This document shows positions 35,422-43,822 of a DNA stretch of 64,000 nucleotides, piece by piece. Location of the stretch: contig NZ_JAJPDW010000002.1 in the NCBI RefSeq assembly GCF_021654035.1, positions 124,001 through 188,000 on the forward strand. Direction: 5' to 3'. The DNA is from Microbacterium aurantiacum. GTDB lineage: Bacteria; Actinomycetota; Actinomycetes; Actinomycetales; Microbacteriaceae. The notes beneath the pieces were generated by a model. It did no database searches, was not told the DNA's origin, and was given only the letters and a program-made list of their open reading frames with translations. The position numbers and the translations under genes are program-made. Numbering within the stretch: position 1 is the first letter of the stretch; each line of letters opens with the position of its first letter.

Positions 35422-37950
35422 ATGTTCGAGAGATTCACGGACCGTGCCCGTCGTGTGGTCGTCCTCGCCCAAGAAGAGGCGAAGATGCTCAACCACAACT
35501 ACATCGGGACCGAGCACATCCTGCTGGGCCTGATCCACGAAGGCGAGGGAGTCGCCGCCAAGGCGCTGGAGTCCCTCGGCATCTCGCTCGACGCCGTGCG
35601 CGAGCAGGTGCAGGACATCATCGGTCAGGGCCAGCAGCAGCCCACCGGTCACATCCCCTTCACGCCGCGCGCCAAGAAGGTGCTCGAGCTCAGCCTCCGC
35701 GAGGCCCTCCAGCTCGGCCACAACTACATCGGCACCGAGCACATCCTCCTCGGCCTCATCCGCGAGGGCGAGGGCGTGGCCGCCCAGGTGCTGGTCAAGC
35801 TCGGGGCCGACCTGAACAAGGTGCGCCAGCAGGTCATCCAGCTCCTCTCCGGCTACCAGGGCAAGGAGCCCGCGGGCGTCGCCGCCGGCGCCGGCGAGCA
35901 GAGCGCATCCGGACCCCAGGGCGGCTCGGCCGTCCTCGACCAGTTCGGCCGCAACCTCACCCAGGCCGCCCGCGACAACAAGCTCGACCCCGTCATCGGG
36001 CGCGAGAAGGAGATCGAGCGGGTCATGCAGATCCTCTCGCGTCGCTCGAAGAACAACCCCGTCCTCATCGGTGAGCCCGGTGTGGGAAAGACCGCGGTCG
36101 TCGAGGGCCTGGCCCAGGCGATCGTGAAGGGCGACGTCCCCGAGACGCTGAAGGACAAGCAGCTCTACTCCCTCGACCTCGGTTCGCTCATCGCCGGGTC
36201 CCGCTACCGCGGTGACTTCGAGGAGCGCCTGAAGAAGGTCACGAAGGAGATCCGCACGCGCGGCGACATCATCGTCTTCATCGACGAGATCCACACCCTC
36301 GTGGGTGCGGGCGCCGCCGAGGGTGCTATCGACGCCGCGTCGATCCTGAAGCCGCTGCTCGCCCGCGGTGAGCTCCAGACGATCGGTGCGACCACCCTCG
36401 ACGAGTACCGCAAGCACTTCGAGAAGGATGCCGCGCTCGAGCGTCGGTTCCAGCCGATCCAGGTGGCCGAGCCGAGCCTCCCCCACGCCATCAACATCCT
36501 GAAGGGTCTGCGCGACCGCTACGAGGCGCACCACAAGGTCCAGATCACCGACGGTGCGATCGTCGCGGCCGCGAACCTCGCCGACCGCTACATCTCCGAC
36601 CGGTTCCTGCCGGACAAGGCCATCGACCTGATCGACGAGGCCGGCGCCCGCCTCCGCCTCAGCATCCTGTCGAGCCCTCCGGAGCTGCGCGAGTTCGACG
36701 AGAAGATCGCCAAGGTCCGCGAGCAGAAGGAAGTCGCGTCCGAGGAGCAGGACTTCGAGAAGGCCGCGTCGCTGCGTGACGAGGAGAAGTCCCTCCTCGC
36801 CGAGCGTCTGCGCCTCGAGAAGCAGTGGCGCAGCGGTGACGTCGCCACCCACGCGGTGGTCGACGAGGGCCTGATCGCGGAGGTGCTCGCCCAGGCGACC
36901 GGCATCCCGGTGTTCAAGCTCACCGAGGAGGAGTCCAGCCGCCTGGTCTTCATGGAGAAGGCGCTGCACCAGCGTGTCATCGGCCAGGAAGAGGCGATCG
37001 CGGCGCTGTCCAAGACGATCCGTCGTCAGCGCGCCGGCCTCAAGGACCCGAAGCGTCCCTCCGGCTCGTTCATCTTCGCCGGCCCCACGGGTGTCGGAAA
37101 GACCGAGCTCGCCAAGGCGCTCGCCGAGTTCCTCTTCGACGACGAGGGTGCCCTGATCTCCCTCGACATGTCGGAGTTCGGCGAGAAGCACACCGTCTCG
37201 CGTCTGTTCGGTGCCCCTCCCGGATTCGTCGGATTCGAAGAGGGCGGTCAGCTGACCGAGAAGGTGCGCCGCAAGCCGTTCTCGGTCGTGCTGTTCGATG
37301 AGATCGAGAAGGCCCACCCGGACATCTTCAACTCGCTGCTGCAGATCCTCGAAGAGGGTCGCCTGACCGACGGTCAGGGTCGCGTGATCGACTTCAAGAA
37401 CACCGTGATCATCATGACGACGAACCTCGGTTCGTCGGCGATCGCCGGAGGCCCCGTCGGCTTCCAGGTGGAGGGCGACCAGGGCACGACCTACGAGCGG
37501 ATGAAGGGCAAGGTCAACGAGGAGCTCAAGCGCAACTTCAAGCCCGAGTTCCTGAACCGCGTCGACGACATCATCGTCTTCCCGCAGCTGAGCAAGCCCG
37601 AGCTGCGCGAGATCGTGGGTCTGTTCACCAAGCGCCTCGGCGAGCGTCTGCTCGACCGCGACATGACGGTGGAGCTCAGCGACTCCGCGAAGGACAAGCT
37701 GATCGAGATCGGCTTCGACCCCGCCCTCGGCGCCCGGCCGCTGCGTCGTGCGATGCAGCGCGAGATCGAGGACCGCCTCAGCGAGAAGATCCTGCACGGC
37801 GAGCTCGAGCCCGGCGACCACGTGAAGGTCGACGTCGAGAACGGTGAGTTCGCGTTCGAGCACGGCCCGCGCGGTGACCGCGTCGCGATCGGCGTCGGCA
37901 CGAACCCCGACATCGCCGTGACGCCGGATCTCGCCATCACGAGCGACTGA
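35422..37950 (+). CDS. clpC: ATP-dependent Clp protease ATP-binding subunit ClpC
   Basis: An 842-residue HSP100 unfoldase that feeds substrates to ClpP. Duplicated Clp-N repeats occupy 1-145 ([13 protein letters not shown] and the two [13 protein letters not shown] blocks). AAA-1 has GEPGVGKTA; the middle UVR-containing domain is about 410-470; AAA-2 has GPTGVGKTE. The ClpP-interaction region is near the end of AAA-2. The start at 35422 fits AAGGAG eight bases upstream. A strong hairpin follows the stop. Confidence 0.97.
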   Translation: MFERFTDRARRVVVLAQEEAKMLNHNYIGTEHILLGLIHEGEGVAAKALESLGISLDAVREQVQDIIGQGQQQPTGHIPFTPRAKKVLELSLREALQLGHNYIGTEHILLGLIREGEGVAAQVLVKLGADLNKVRQQVIQLLSGYQGKEPAGVAAGAGEQSASGPQGGSAVLDQFGRNLTQAARDNKLDPVIGREKEIERVMQILSRRSKNNPVLIGEPGVGKTAVVEGLAQAIVKGDVPETLKDKQLYSLDLGSLIAGSRYRGDFEERLKKVTKEIRTRGDIIVFIDEIHTLVGAGAAEGAIDAASILKPLLARGELQTIGATTLDEYRKHFEKDAALERRFQPIQVAEPSLPHAINILKGLRDRYEAHHKVQITDGAIVAAANLADRYISDRFLPDKAIDLIDEAGARLRLSILSSPPELREFDEKIAKVREQKEVASEEQDFEKAASLRDEEKSLLAERLRLEKQWRSGDVATHAVVDEGLIAEVLAQATGIPVFKLTEEESSRLVFMEKALHQRVIGQEEAIAALSKTIRRQRAGLKDPKRPSGSFIFAGPTGVGKTELAKALAEFLFDDEGALISLDMSEFGEKHTVSRLFGAPPGFVGFEEGGQLTEKVRRKPFSVVLFDEIEKAHPDIFNSLLQILEEGRLTDGQGRVIDFKNTVIIMTTNLGSSAIAGGPVGFQVEGDQGTTYERMKGKVNEELKRNFKPEFLNRVDDIIVFPQLSKPELREIVGLFTKRLGERLLDRDMTVELSDSAKDKLIEIGFDPALGARPLRRAMQREIEDRLSEKILHGELEPGDHVKVDVENGEFAFEHGPRGDRVAIGVGTNPDIAVTPDLAITSD

Positions 37951-37963
37951 CACGCTGACACGG

Positions 37964-37995
37964 GAAGGGGCGGATGCTGCGGCATCCGCCCCTTC
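37964..37995 (+). terminator. Terminator after clpC
   Basis: A perfect 14-bp stem (37964-37977 with 37982-37995) and 4-base loop TGCG, with CTTCCTCGTTC following. The stem includes GGATGC/GCATCC. Confidence 0.8.
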
Positions 37996-38029
37996 CTCGT
38001 TCGGCGCACGCGAACCGTAGGCTGGGCAG

Positions 38030-38533
38030 ATGAGCGACTTCACGGTCCGGCCGGCCACGACCCGGGATGTCCGCGGCATCCAGCGCATGCTCGAGCCGTT
38101 CGTGCAGCGCCGGATCCTCCTCGGCAAGGACCTCGTGGTGCTCTACGAGGCGGTGCAGCAGTTCGTCGTCGCCGAGGACGAGAACGGGACCCTCATCGGT
38201 TGCGGCGCCCTGCACGTCATGTGGGAGGACCTCGGGGAGATCCGCACGCTCATCGTCGTCGACGAGTGGCTGCATCGCGGCGTCGGCCGCGTCATCGTGG
38301 AGAAGCTCGAGGACGCGGCGCGCACGCTCGGGATCACGCGGCTGTTCTGCCTGACCTTCGAGGTGGAGTTCTTCCAGCGCCGCGGGTTCGCCCCGATCGG
38401 CGAGCAGGTGGTCGACCCCGACGTGTACTCGCAGCTCATCCGTTCCCCCGATGAAGGTGTGGCGGAATTCCTCGACCTCGCGCATGTGAAGCCGAACACG
38501 CTCGGCAACACGCGGATGCTGAAGCGCCTCTGA
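38030..38533 (+). CDS. Amino-acid N-acetyltransferase (ArgA-type GNAT)
   Basis: A 167-residue GNAT enzyme similar to the short actinobacterial N-acetylglutamate synthase. The acetyl-CoA motif is RGVGRVIVEKLEDAA preceded by IRTLIVVDEWL, and FCLTFEVEFFQRRGF is typical of the ArgA group. It would make N-acetylglutamate for arginine synthesis. The ATG lies six bases after TAGGCT (38018-38023), a leaderless arrangement. No other arg genes are nearby. Confidence 0.85.
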   Translation: MSDFTVRPATTRDVRGIQRMLEPFVQRRILLGKDLVVLYEAVQQFVVAEDENGTLIGCGALHVMWEDLGEIRTLIVVDEWLHRGVGRVIVEKLEDAARTLGITRLFCLTFEVEFFQRRGFAPIGEQVVDPDVYSQLIRSPDEGVAEFLDLAHVKPNTLGNTRMLKRL

Positions 38534-38588
38534 CAGCCGGCCGCGCGCCGCGCGGGATGCCGCGCCCGACCGACCTACGCTGGAGGGC

Positions 38589-39266
38589 ATGAGCGGTTCG
38601 CAGCCTCGGAAGCGTCCGTCGCCCGCGGTCTACCGCCGGCGGCGCCTGGTCGTGCTCCTTGCGCTCGTCGCGGTGGTCGCGGTCGTCTGGCTCCTCATCG
38701 CGCAGCCGTGGCAGGGCGCGGCATCCGCGGGGGAGAATCCCGCCGCGAGCGAGTCCGTCGACGGCGCCGACGCGCTCCCCGCTCCCGAATCGAACGCGCA
38801 GGACTCCACCGCCGCCCCGGAGGATCCCGCAGCCACCCCGACGCCGTCCGGCACGCCGGTCGCCCCGGCGTGCGCTGCCCGCAACGTCACCGTCGAGGCC
38901 GTCACCGATCGCGACGCCTACGGGTCGGGGGAGCAGCCGCAGCTGTCGATCCGCCTCACCAACACCGGTGACGACTGCATCCTGAATGTCGGCACGAGCG
39001 CGCAGGTGTTCACCGTCTCCAGCGGCGAGGACGTCTGGTGGCGATCGACCGACTGCCAGGCCGAGCCCAGCAACATGGTCGTGCTCCTCGCCGCCGGGCA
39101 GACGGTCACCTCCGCAGAGCCCGTCGCGTGGGACCGCACGCGGTCGGCCCAGGACACCTGCGACACCGATCGTGCCCAGGCGCCCGCGGGAGGGGCGTCG
39201 TACCACCTCGACGTCGAGATCGGCGGCATCCCGTCGACCGACTCGGCGCAGTTCCTGCTCTACTGA
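38589..39266 (+). CDS. Membrane-anchored extracytoplasmic protein of unknown function
   Basis: A 225-residue protein: a basic N-terminus, one transmembrane helix (about 20-40), a 55-residue Ala/Pro/Ser/Glu linker, then a beta-rich domain from about 95 with conserved cysteines (PACAARNVTVEAV, TGDDCILNVG, TDCQAEPS, DTCDTDR). The domain resembles DUF4232-like sandwiches but I cannot place it firmly. TACGCT (38576-38581) lies seven bases before the ATG. Confidence 0.75.
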   Translation: MSGSQPRKRPSPAVYRRRRLVVLLALVAVVAVVWLLIAQPWQGAASAGENPAASESVDGADALPAPESNAQDSTAAPEDPAATPTPSGTPVAPACAARNVTVEAVTDRDAYGSGEQPQLSIRLTNTGDDCILNVGTSAQVFTVSSGEDVWWRSTDCQAEPSNMVVLLAAGQTVTSAEPVAWDRTRSAQDTCDTDRAQAPAGGASYHLDVEIGGIPSTDSAQFLLY

Positions 39267-39320
39267 CCTGACGGTCGCCACCCCCGGAGGGCCCGCCCGC
39301 GTGCCGTCTACGCTGGGGGG

Positions 39321-39725
39321 ATGGCCAAGAAGAAGAAGCCGAAGGACGTCTCGGCCGAGTTCCGCAACACGCAGCTGACCGACGCCCTGCAGACGCAGGA
39401 CATGGCCGCGGTCGCCTTCGCCCTCCGCCACGGTCCGACGGTCGTGCCGCTCCTGCGTCCGGGCTCGCGCGACGACCCGCGCGACTCGGGCGAGGTCTGG
39501 ACCTATCGCGACCCCGCCACGGGGGATGTCGCGCTCCTCCTCTTCAGCGATGCCGCGCACAAGCCCGCGACCCTTCCTCCCCACGTCGGCCTGCACTCGC
39601 CGCTGTGGCTGCGCGACTTCCTCGCGACCCACGGCGAGGTCATCACGACGGTGTTCTTCGACATCGCCGGCCCTCACCCGCTCCAGGCGGCGCCGACCGA
39701 CCTTCTGGCGGCCCTCGAGGCCTGA
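39321..39725 (+). CDS. Small conserved hypothetical protein, weakly SseB-like
   Basis: A 134-residue soluble protein with a lysine-rich start (MAKKKKPKD). The segments TGDVALLLFSDAAHKPATLP and SPLWLRDFLATHG faintly recall SseB N-terminal domains, but this is weak. No catalytic motif is seen. The ATG is six bases after TACGCT (39309-39314), so it is likely leaderless and independent of its neighbours. Confidence 0.65.
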   Translation: MAKKKKPKDVSAEFRNTQLTDALQTQDMAAVAFALRHGPTVVPLLRPGSRDDPRDSGEVWTYRDPATGDVALLLFSDAAHKPATLPPHVGLHSPLWLRDFLATHGEVITTVFFDIAGPHPLQAAPTDLLAALEA

Positions 39726-39763
39726 GCGGAAATCGCCGCGGACGTCATGTTCGCGCGCCGGAC

Positions 39764-39792
39764 TCGACAATCGCGCCGCGGTTGCCTACTCT
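39764..39792 (+). promoter_or_regulatory. Promoter for a leaderless small gene
   Basis: TCGACA (39764-39769), a 17-base spacer and TACTCT (39787-39792). The expected transcription start coincides with the GTG at 39799. Confidence 0.55.
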
Positions 39793-39798
39793 CGCGGG

Positions 39799-39906
39799 GT
39801 GGAGTTCGTCATGGTCGCTCTTGTCTGTGCCGCCGGTCTCGCGGTGCCGATCGCTCTCGGCACACTGCCGAGCCAGCGTCGTCGTCGCTATCGCGCACGG
39901 CGCTGA
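39799..39906 (+). CDS. Possible 35-residue membrane peptide
   Basis: Starting at GTG 39799 the frame encodes 35 residues: one hydrophobic helix (about 4-22) followed by a very basic tail (QRRRRYRARR). The case for a gene is the well-spaced promoter exactly six bases upstream, matching confirmed neighbours. Coding by chance cannot be excluded at this length. The stop is followed by a possible terminator shared with radA. Confidence 0.45.
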   Translation: MEFVMVALVCAAGLAVPIALGTLPSQRRRRYRARR

Positions 39907-39971
39907 CACGCTCGCCGCGGCTCTGCCTGCCGGACGGATGCCGCGGCCTCGAGCTGTTCGTCGTCTCGCCG

Positions 39972-39992
39972 TTCTGAGGCAGGGCCTCAGAA
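39972..39992. terminator. Hairpin at the radA stop
   Basis: TTCTGAGGC-AGG-GCCTCAGAA, a perfect 9-bp stem between convergent genes, overlapping the last radA codons. Confidence 0.55.
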
Positions 39993-41351
39993 GCCCGGCG
40001 CGTTTTCCCCGGGGCGGGATCGCACACGCCGCCGCACGTCGCCGAGGGCGGCGCGCAGGGTGCCGGAACGGTTGTCGATGACGTCGGTGTAGCCGAGGCG
40101 GGCCGCTTCGCCGCGCCGCTGCGGTGCCTGCGACACCGGGCGCACTTCGCCGGCGAGGCTGAGCTCGCCGACCGCGGCGAGGGTTCGCGGGGTGGCGTGG
40201 TTCAACACCGCTCCCGCGACGGCGATCGCGATGGCGAGGTCGGCGGCGGGTTCGGTGAAGCGGATGCCGCCCACGGTGGAGACGTAGACGTCCTGGTTCG
40301 ACGTGACGATGTCGGCCTTCTTCTCGAGCACCGCCAGCACCATCGCCACACGTGCGGCATCGACGCCGTTGACGATACGGCGTGGGTTCGGGGCGCCCGT
40401 GCTGATGGTGAGGGCCTGAACCTCGACCGGCATCGCGCGGCGCCCCTCCAGGGCGATCGCGACGCAGGTGCCGGGCTCGGGCTGGCCGTGTCCCAGGAAC
40501 AGGGCGCTCGGGTCGGGGACCTCGGCGATGCCGTCCCCGGTCATGTCGAAGCATCCGACCTCGTCCGTGGGGCCGAAGCGGTTCTTCAGCGCCCGGATGA
40601 ACCGGAGCGAGGTCTGCCGGTCGCCCTCGAAGTGGCAGACGACGTCGACGAGGTGTTCGAGGACGCGCGGACCCGCGATCGTCCCGTCCTTCGTGACGTG
40701 GCCGACGATGATGACGGGGAGGCCTCGGTCCTTCGCGATGCGGATGAGGGTGGAGGCGACCTCGCGCACCTGCGCCGGCTGACCGGCCATGCCGTCGGAG
40801 AGCCCCGATGCGACCGTCTGCACGCTGTCGACGATGAGCAGCTGCGGCTGCACCTCGTCGATGTGCCCGAGGATCGTCGCGAGGTCGGTCTCGCTGGCGA
40901 GATACAGCTCGTCGTGGAGCGCGCCCGTCCGTTCGGCGCGCAGACGCACCTGGGCGGTGGACTCTTCGGCGCTGGCGTAGAGCACGCGGCGCCCGGAGCG
41001 CGCGGACTGCGCGGCGACCTCGAGCAGCAGCGTCGACTTGCCGACCCCCGGCTCGCCCGAGAGGAGGATCGCCGCGCCCGGGACGATGCCGCCCCCGAGG
41101 ACGCGATCGAACTCGCCGACCCCGCTCGTGCGGCGTGGAGTGTCGGAGGTCTCGACCCGGGTGATGGGCTGGGCGGCGCGCGCCGCACCGGGCGCGACCG
41201 GCGTCACGGCGCGGAGGATGCCGGTCTGCTCGGCGGCCTCGACGACCGTTCCCCACTGCTGGCATTCCGCGCAGCGCCCCGCCCACTTCGCGGTCGTCCA
41301 CCCGCATTCGGTGCACCGGTAGGGAGCGGTCGGGGTGCGCTTGGTCGCCAT
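39987..41351 (-). CDS. radA: DNA repair protein RadA
   Basis: A 454-residue RecA-like branch-migration ATPase used in recombination. The N-terminal zinc finger is CTECGWTTAKWAGRCAEC, Walker A GEPGVGKST, the RadA-specific KNRFGPTDEVG follows, and a Lon-type domain occupies the C-terminus. Start at ATG 41351, six bases from TACGCT (41358-41363), so probably leaderless. Length is typical. Confidence 0.97.
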   Translation of the reverse strand: MATKRTPTAPYRCTECGWTTAKWAGRCAECQQWGTVVEAAEQTGILRAVTPVAPGAARAAQPITRVETSDTPRRTSGVGEFDRVLGGGIVPGAAILLSGEPGVGKSTLLLEVAAQSARSGRRVLYASAEESTAQVRLRAERTGALHDELYLASETDLATILGHIDEVQPQLLIVDSVQTVASGLSDGMAGQPAQVREVASTLIRIAKDRGLPVIIVGHVTKDGTIAGPRVLEHLVDVVCHFEGDRQTSLRFIRALKNRFGPTDEVGCFDMTGDGIAEVPDPSALFLGHGQPEPGTCVAIALEGRRAMPVEVQALTISTGAPNPRRIVNGVDAARVAMVLAVLEKKADIVTSNQDVYVSTVGGIRFTEPAADLAIAIAVAGAVLNHATPRTLAAVGELSLAGEVRPVSQAPQRRGEAARLGYTDVIDNRSGTLRAALGDVRRRVRSRPGENAPGF

Positions 41352-41397
41352 CCCCTCAGCGTAGGCGGCGCCCCCGACACCGGCCGGATGCCGCGGG

Positions 41398-42348
41398 TCA
41401 GCGCAGCGAGTCGGCGACGCCCTTCAGTGCCTCGGCGCTGCGGTGCAGCAGCTCGAGCTCGTTCGGCGCGAACGCGGTCTCGATCACGGGGCGGGCGCCG
41501 GCGGCGCTGACGACGCTCGGGACGGAGAGGGCGACGCCGTCGATCCCGTGGAAGCCCTGGAGGACCGGCGAGACCGGCATGACGGCGTGCTCGTCCTTCA
41601 GGATCGCCTCGATGATGCGCGCGCTCGAGAGACCGATGGCGTAGTTCGTCGCACCCTTGCCCTGGATGACCTTGTACGCGGCGTCGCGGACGTCGACGGC
41701 GATGCTGTCGAGCTCCTCCACCGTCATGCGGTCGCCGCGCGGGGTCACCCAGTCGAGGATCGGGACGGTGCCGATGGTTGCCTTGGACCACAGCGGGAAC
41801 TCGGTGTCGCCGTGCTCGCCGACGATGTAGGCGTGGACGCTGGAGGTCGACACCCCCGCGCGCTGGGCGAGCTTCCACCGCAGGCGCGAGGTGTCGAGCA
41901 CGGTGCCGGAGGCGAAGATCCGCTCGGTCGGCAACCCGGTGGACTCCTGCGCGAGCACCGTGAGCACGTCGCAGGGGTTTGTGACGATGACGTAGATGGC
42001 GTTCGGGGCCACCTCCAGCAGCTGCGGCATCATCGACCCGAGGATGCCGGCGTTCGTGCCCGCGAGCTCGATGCGCGTCTGCCCGGGGTGCTGCTTGGCG
42101 CCGGCGGTGATCACCACGACGTGCGAGCCCTCGACGACGGAGATGTCGCTGCCGCCGGTGATGTCGCTCGTGCCGGTGAACTGCGTTCCGTGGGCGAGGT
42201 CGAGGACCTCGGCCTCCACCTTCTCGGTGGCGATGTCGTACAGCGCGACGTGGCGGGCCGAACCGCGGATGAGCGCCGCGTACGCGGTGCTGGAGCCGAC
42301 GCTGCCGGCTCCGACGACGGTGACCTTCGAGTTCTCGATGACAGTCAT
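41398..42348 (-). CDS. ldh: L-lactate dehydrogenase
   Basis: A 316-residue NAD-dependent enzyme interconverting pyruvate and lactate. Nucleotide motif VTVVGAGSVGSSTAYA; catalytic His in VGEHGDTEFPLW; DLAHGTQF and TNPCDVLT are LDH rather than MDH features. The ATG at 42348 lies six bases from CAGACT (42355-42360). A GGGAC-N4-GTCCC palindrome is centred near -43 relative to that start, consistent with activation by the DevR-type regulator encoded 1 kb away. This would fit fermentative use under low oxygen. Confidence 0.95.
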   Translation of the reverse strand: MTVIENSKVTVVGAGSVGSSTAYAALIRGSARHVALYDIATEKVEAEVLDLAHGTQFTGTSDITGGSDISVVEGSHVVVITAGAKQHPGQTRIELAGTNAGILGSMMPQLLEVAPNAIYVIVTNPCDVLTVLAQESTGLPTERIFASGTVLDTSRLRWKLAQRAGVSTSSVHAYIVGEHGDTEFPLWSKATIGTVPILDWVTPRGDRMTVEELDSIAVDVRDAAYKVIQGKGATNYAIGLSSARIIEAILKDEHAVMPVSPVLQGFHGIDGVALSVPSVVSAAGARPVIETAFAPNELELLHRSAEALKGVADSLR

Positions 42349-42384
42349 GACACCAGTCTGGCAGGGCCGACGGGCGCTCGCGGC

Positions 42385-42398
42385 GGGACGAACGTCCC
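42385..42398. promoter_or_regulatory. DosR-like box upstream of ldh
   Basis: GGGACGAACGTCCC, a perfect palindrome matching the GGGAC-N4-GTCCC core of DosR/DevR sites. Its centre is 43.5 bases upstream of the predicted ldh transcription start, the usual class II activator position. Confidence 0.6.
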
Positions 42399-42493
42399 TC
42401 CCCGGCCCGCGTCGGCCCCGGCGTCGGCACCGCGCTCTACGATGGGTCCACTCGCGCCGGACGGAGGCGCCGGCGGGAGGGGAGGAGCGCCGC

Positions 42494-43144
42494 ATGTCCG
42501 CCGAGGACCCCCTCGCCCACCGTCTCGACTACGCGCTCGACGCGCTGGGCGACGACGCCCGTGACGCCGACCCGTTCGAGCTCTTCCACCGGTGGCTGAC
42601 GGATGCCGCGGATCTGCCTGAGCCGAACGCCATGGTCGTCTCCACGGTCGACGCCGCAGGCCGGCCGACCTCCCGCACCGTGTTGCTGCGCGGGGTCGAC
42701 GACGACGGGGCGCTGTGGTTCTTCACCAACCGCACCTCGCGAAAGGGCCGCGCGCTCGCCGAGAACCCCCGCGTCTCGCTCCTCTTCCCGTGGTACGCGC
42801 GGCAGCGCCAGATCATCGTGCTCGGCGAGGCCACCCCGCTCGACGCCGACCGCGACGACGCGTACTTCGCCTCCCGGCCCCGGGGATCGCAGCTGTCGGC
42901 GTGGGCGAGCGACCAGTCGCAGCCGGTGGATTCGCGCGCAAAGCTGGAGGCGGGGATGGATGCGGCATCCGCTCGCTTCCCGGACGATGAGACCGTTCCG
43001 CGCCCGCCGCACTGGGGCGGGTACCGCGTGGTGCCGACGGAGATCGAGTTCTGGCAGGGACGGCAGTCGCGCCTGCACGACCGCATCGTCTTCTCCCGGG
43101 ACGGACCGGATGCGCCGTGGAGGTCGTTCCGGCGGCAGCCGTGA
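42494..43144 (+). CDS. pdxH: Pyridoxamine 5'-phosphate oxidase
   Basis: A 216-residue FMN enzyme making pyridoxal 5'-phosphate. Family motifs include PNAMVVSTVDAAGRPTSRTVLL, FFTNRTSRKGRAL, SRPRGSQLSAWAS and the C-terminal FWQGRQSRLHDR. GGGAGGGGAGGAG precedes the ATG. TACGAT (42435-42440) is a likely -10. It is divergent from ldh. Confidence 0.96.
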   Translation: MSAEDPLAHRLDYALDALGDDARDADPFELFHRWLTDAADLPEPNAMVVSTVDAAGRPTSRTVLLRGVDDDGALWFFTNRTSRKGRALAENPRVSLLFPWYARQRQIIVLGEATPLDADRDDAYFASRPRGSQLSAWASDQSQPVDSRAKLEAGMDAASARFPDDETVPRPPHWGGYRVVPTEIEFWQGRQSRLHDRIVFSRDGPDAPWRSFRRQP

Positions 43145-43174
43145 GGGTCGCCCCACACTCAGCCCCCGCGCCGG

Positions 43175-43822
43175 TCAGATCCCGCGCCGGTGCTCCGCGC
43201 CGTACACCGCCGCCTGAGTGCGTCGGACCATGCCGAGCTTCGCCAGCAGCCCGCTGACGTAGTTCTTGACCGTCTTCTCCGCCAGCCCGAGCCGCTCGCC
43301 GATCTCGCGGTTGGTGAGGCCGTCGGCGATGAGGTCGAGCACCTGGCGTTCACGGTAGGTGAGGTCGGCATCCGGTGACGCCGGTGCGCTCCCGGTGACC
43401 GGGGCGGCGGCGGCGGCCTGCGCGGCGGTGCGGAGCGCCTGCGCCGACTGCACGGTGCGTCCGGCGGCGCTCGCGCGGATCGCGTCGACGAGGGCGGCGC
43501 TGCGGATGTCTTTCAGCACATAGCCGCTCGCGCCCGCGAGGGCGGCCGAGCGCAGGGCCTCGTCGTCGTCGTACGCGGTGAGCATGAGGCACGCGATGTG
43601 CGGATGCCGCGACCGCACCTCGCGGCAGAGGTCGACGCCGCTGCCGTCGGGGAGGCGGACATCGAGCACGGCGACGTCGGGAGCTGTGGCCTCGATGCGG
43701 CGGAGGGCCTCGGCGATGTCGCCGGCCTCGCCGACGACGTCGAGGTCGGGTTCGGCGTCGACGAGCTGCGCGATGCCGCGGCGGACGATCTCGTGGTCGT
43801 CGACGAGGAAGACACGGGTCAT
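43175..43822 (-). CDS. devR: NarL-family response regulator, DevR/DosR-like
   Basis: A 215-residue regulator: receiver domain 1-120 with VDDHE and phospho-acceptor Asp54 in AVLDVRLPDG, the signalling Lys in YVLKDIRS, and a LuxR-type HTH (LTYRERQVLDLIADGLTNREIGERL). Length and Asp54 match mycobacterial DevR. Its ATG overlaps the kinase stop (ATGA), so kinase and regulator are coupled. Nearby GGGAC-type palindromes before usp, the FMN-binding gene and ldh are likely targets. Confidence 0.9.
   Translation of the reverse strand: MTRVFLVDDHEIVRRGIAQLVDAEPDLDVVGEAGDIAEALRRIEATAPDVAVLDVRLPDGSGVDLCREVRSRHPHIACLMLTAYDDDEALRSAALAGASGYVLKDIRSAALVDAIRASAAGRTVQSAQALRTAAQAAAAAPVTGSAPASPDADLTYRERQVLDLIADGLTNREIGERLGLAEKTVKNYVSGLLAKLGMVRRTQAAVYGAEHRRGI

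Noticed and set aside
35359..38127. A 922-codon open frame on the minus strand
   Set aside because: It is antisense to clpC and composed of Leu/Val/Asp-rich shadow sequence.
43145..43200. Possible terminator between pdxH and devR
   Set aside because: The repeated CGCGCCGGT is direct, not inverted, so no stem forms.
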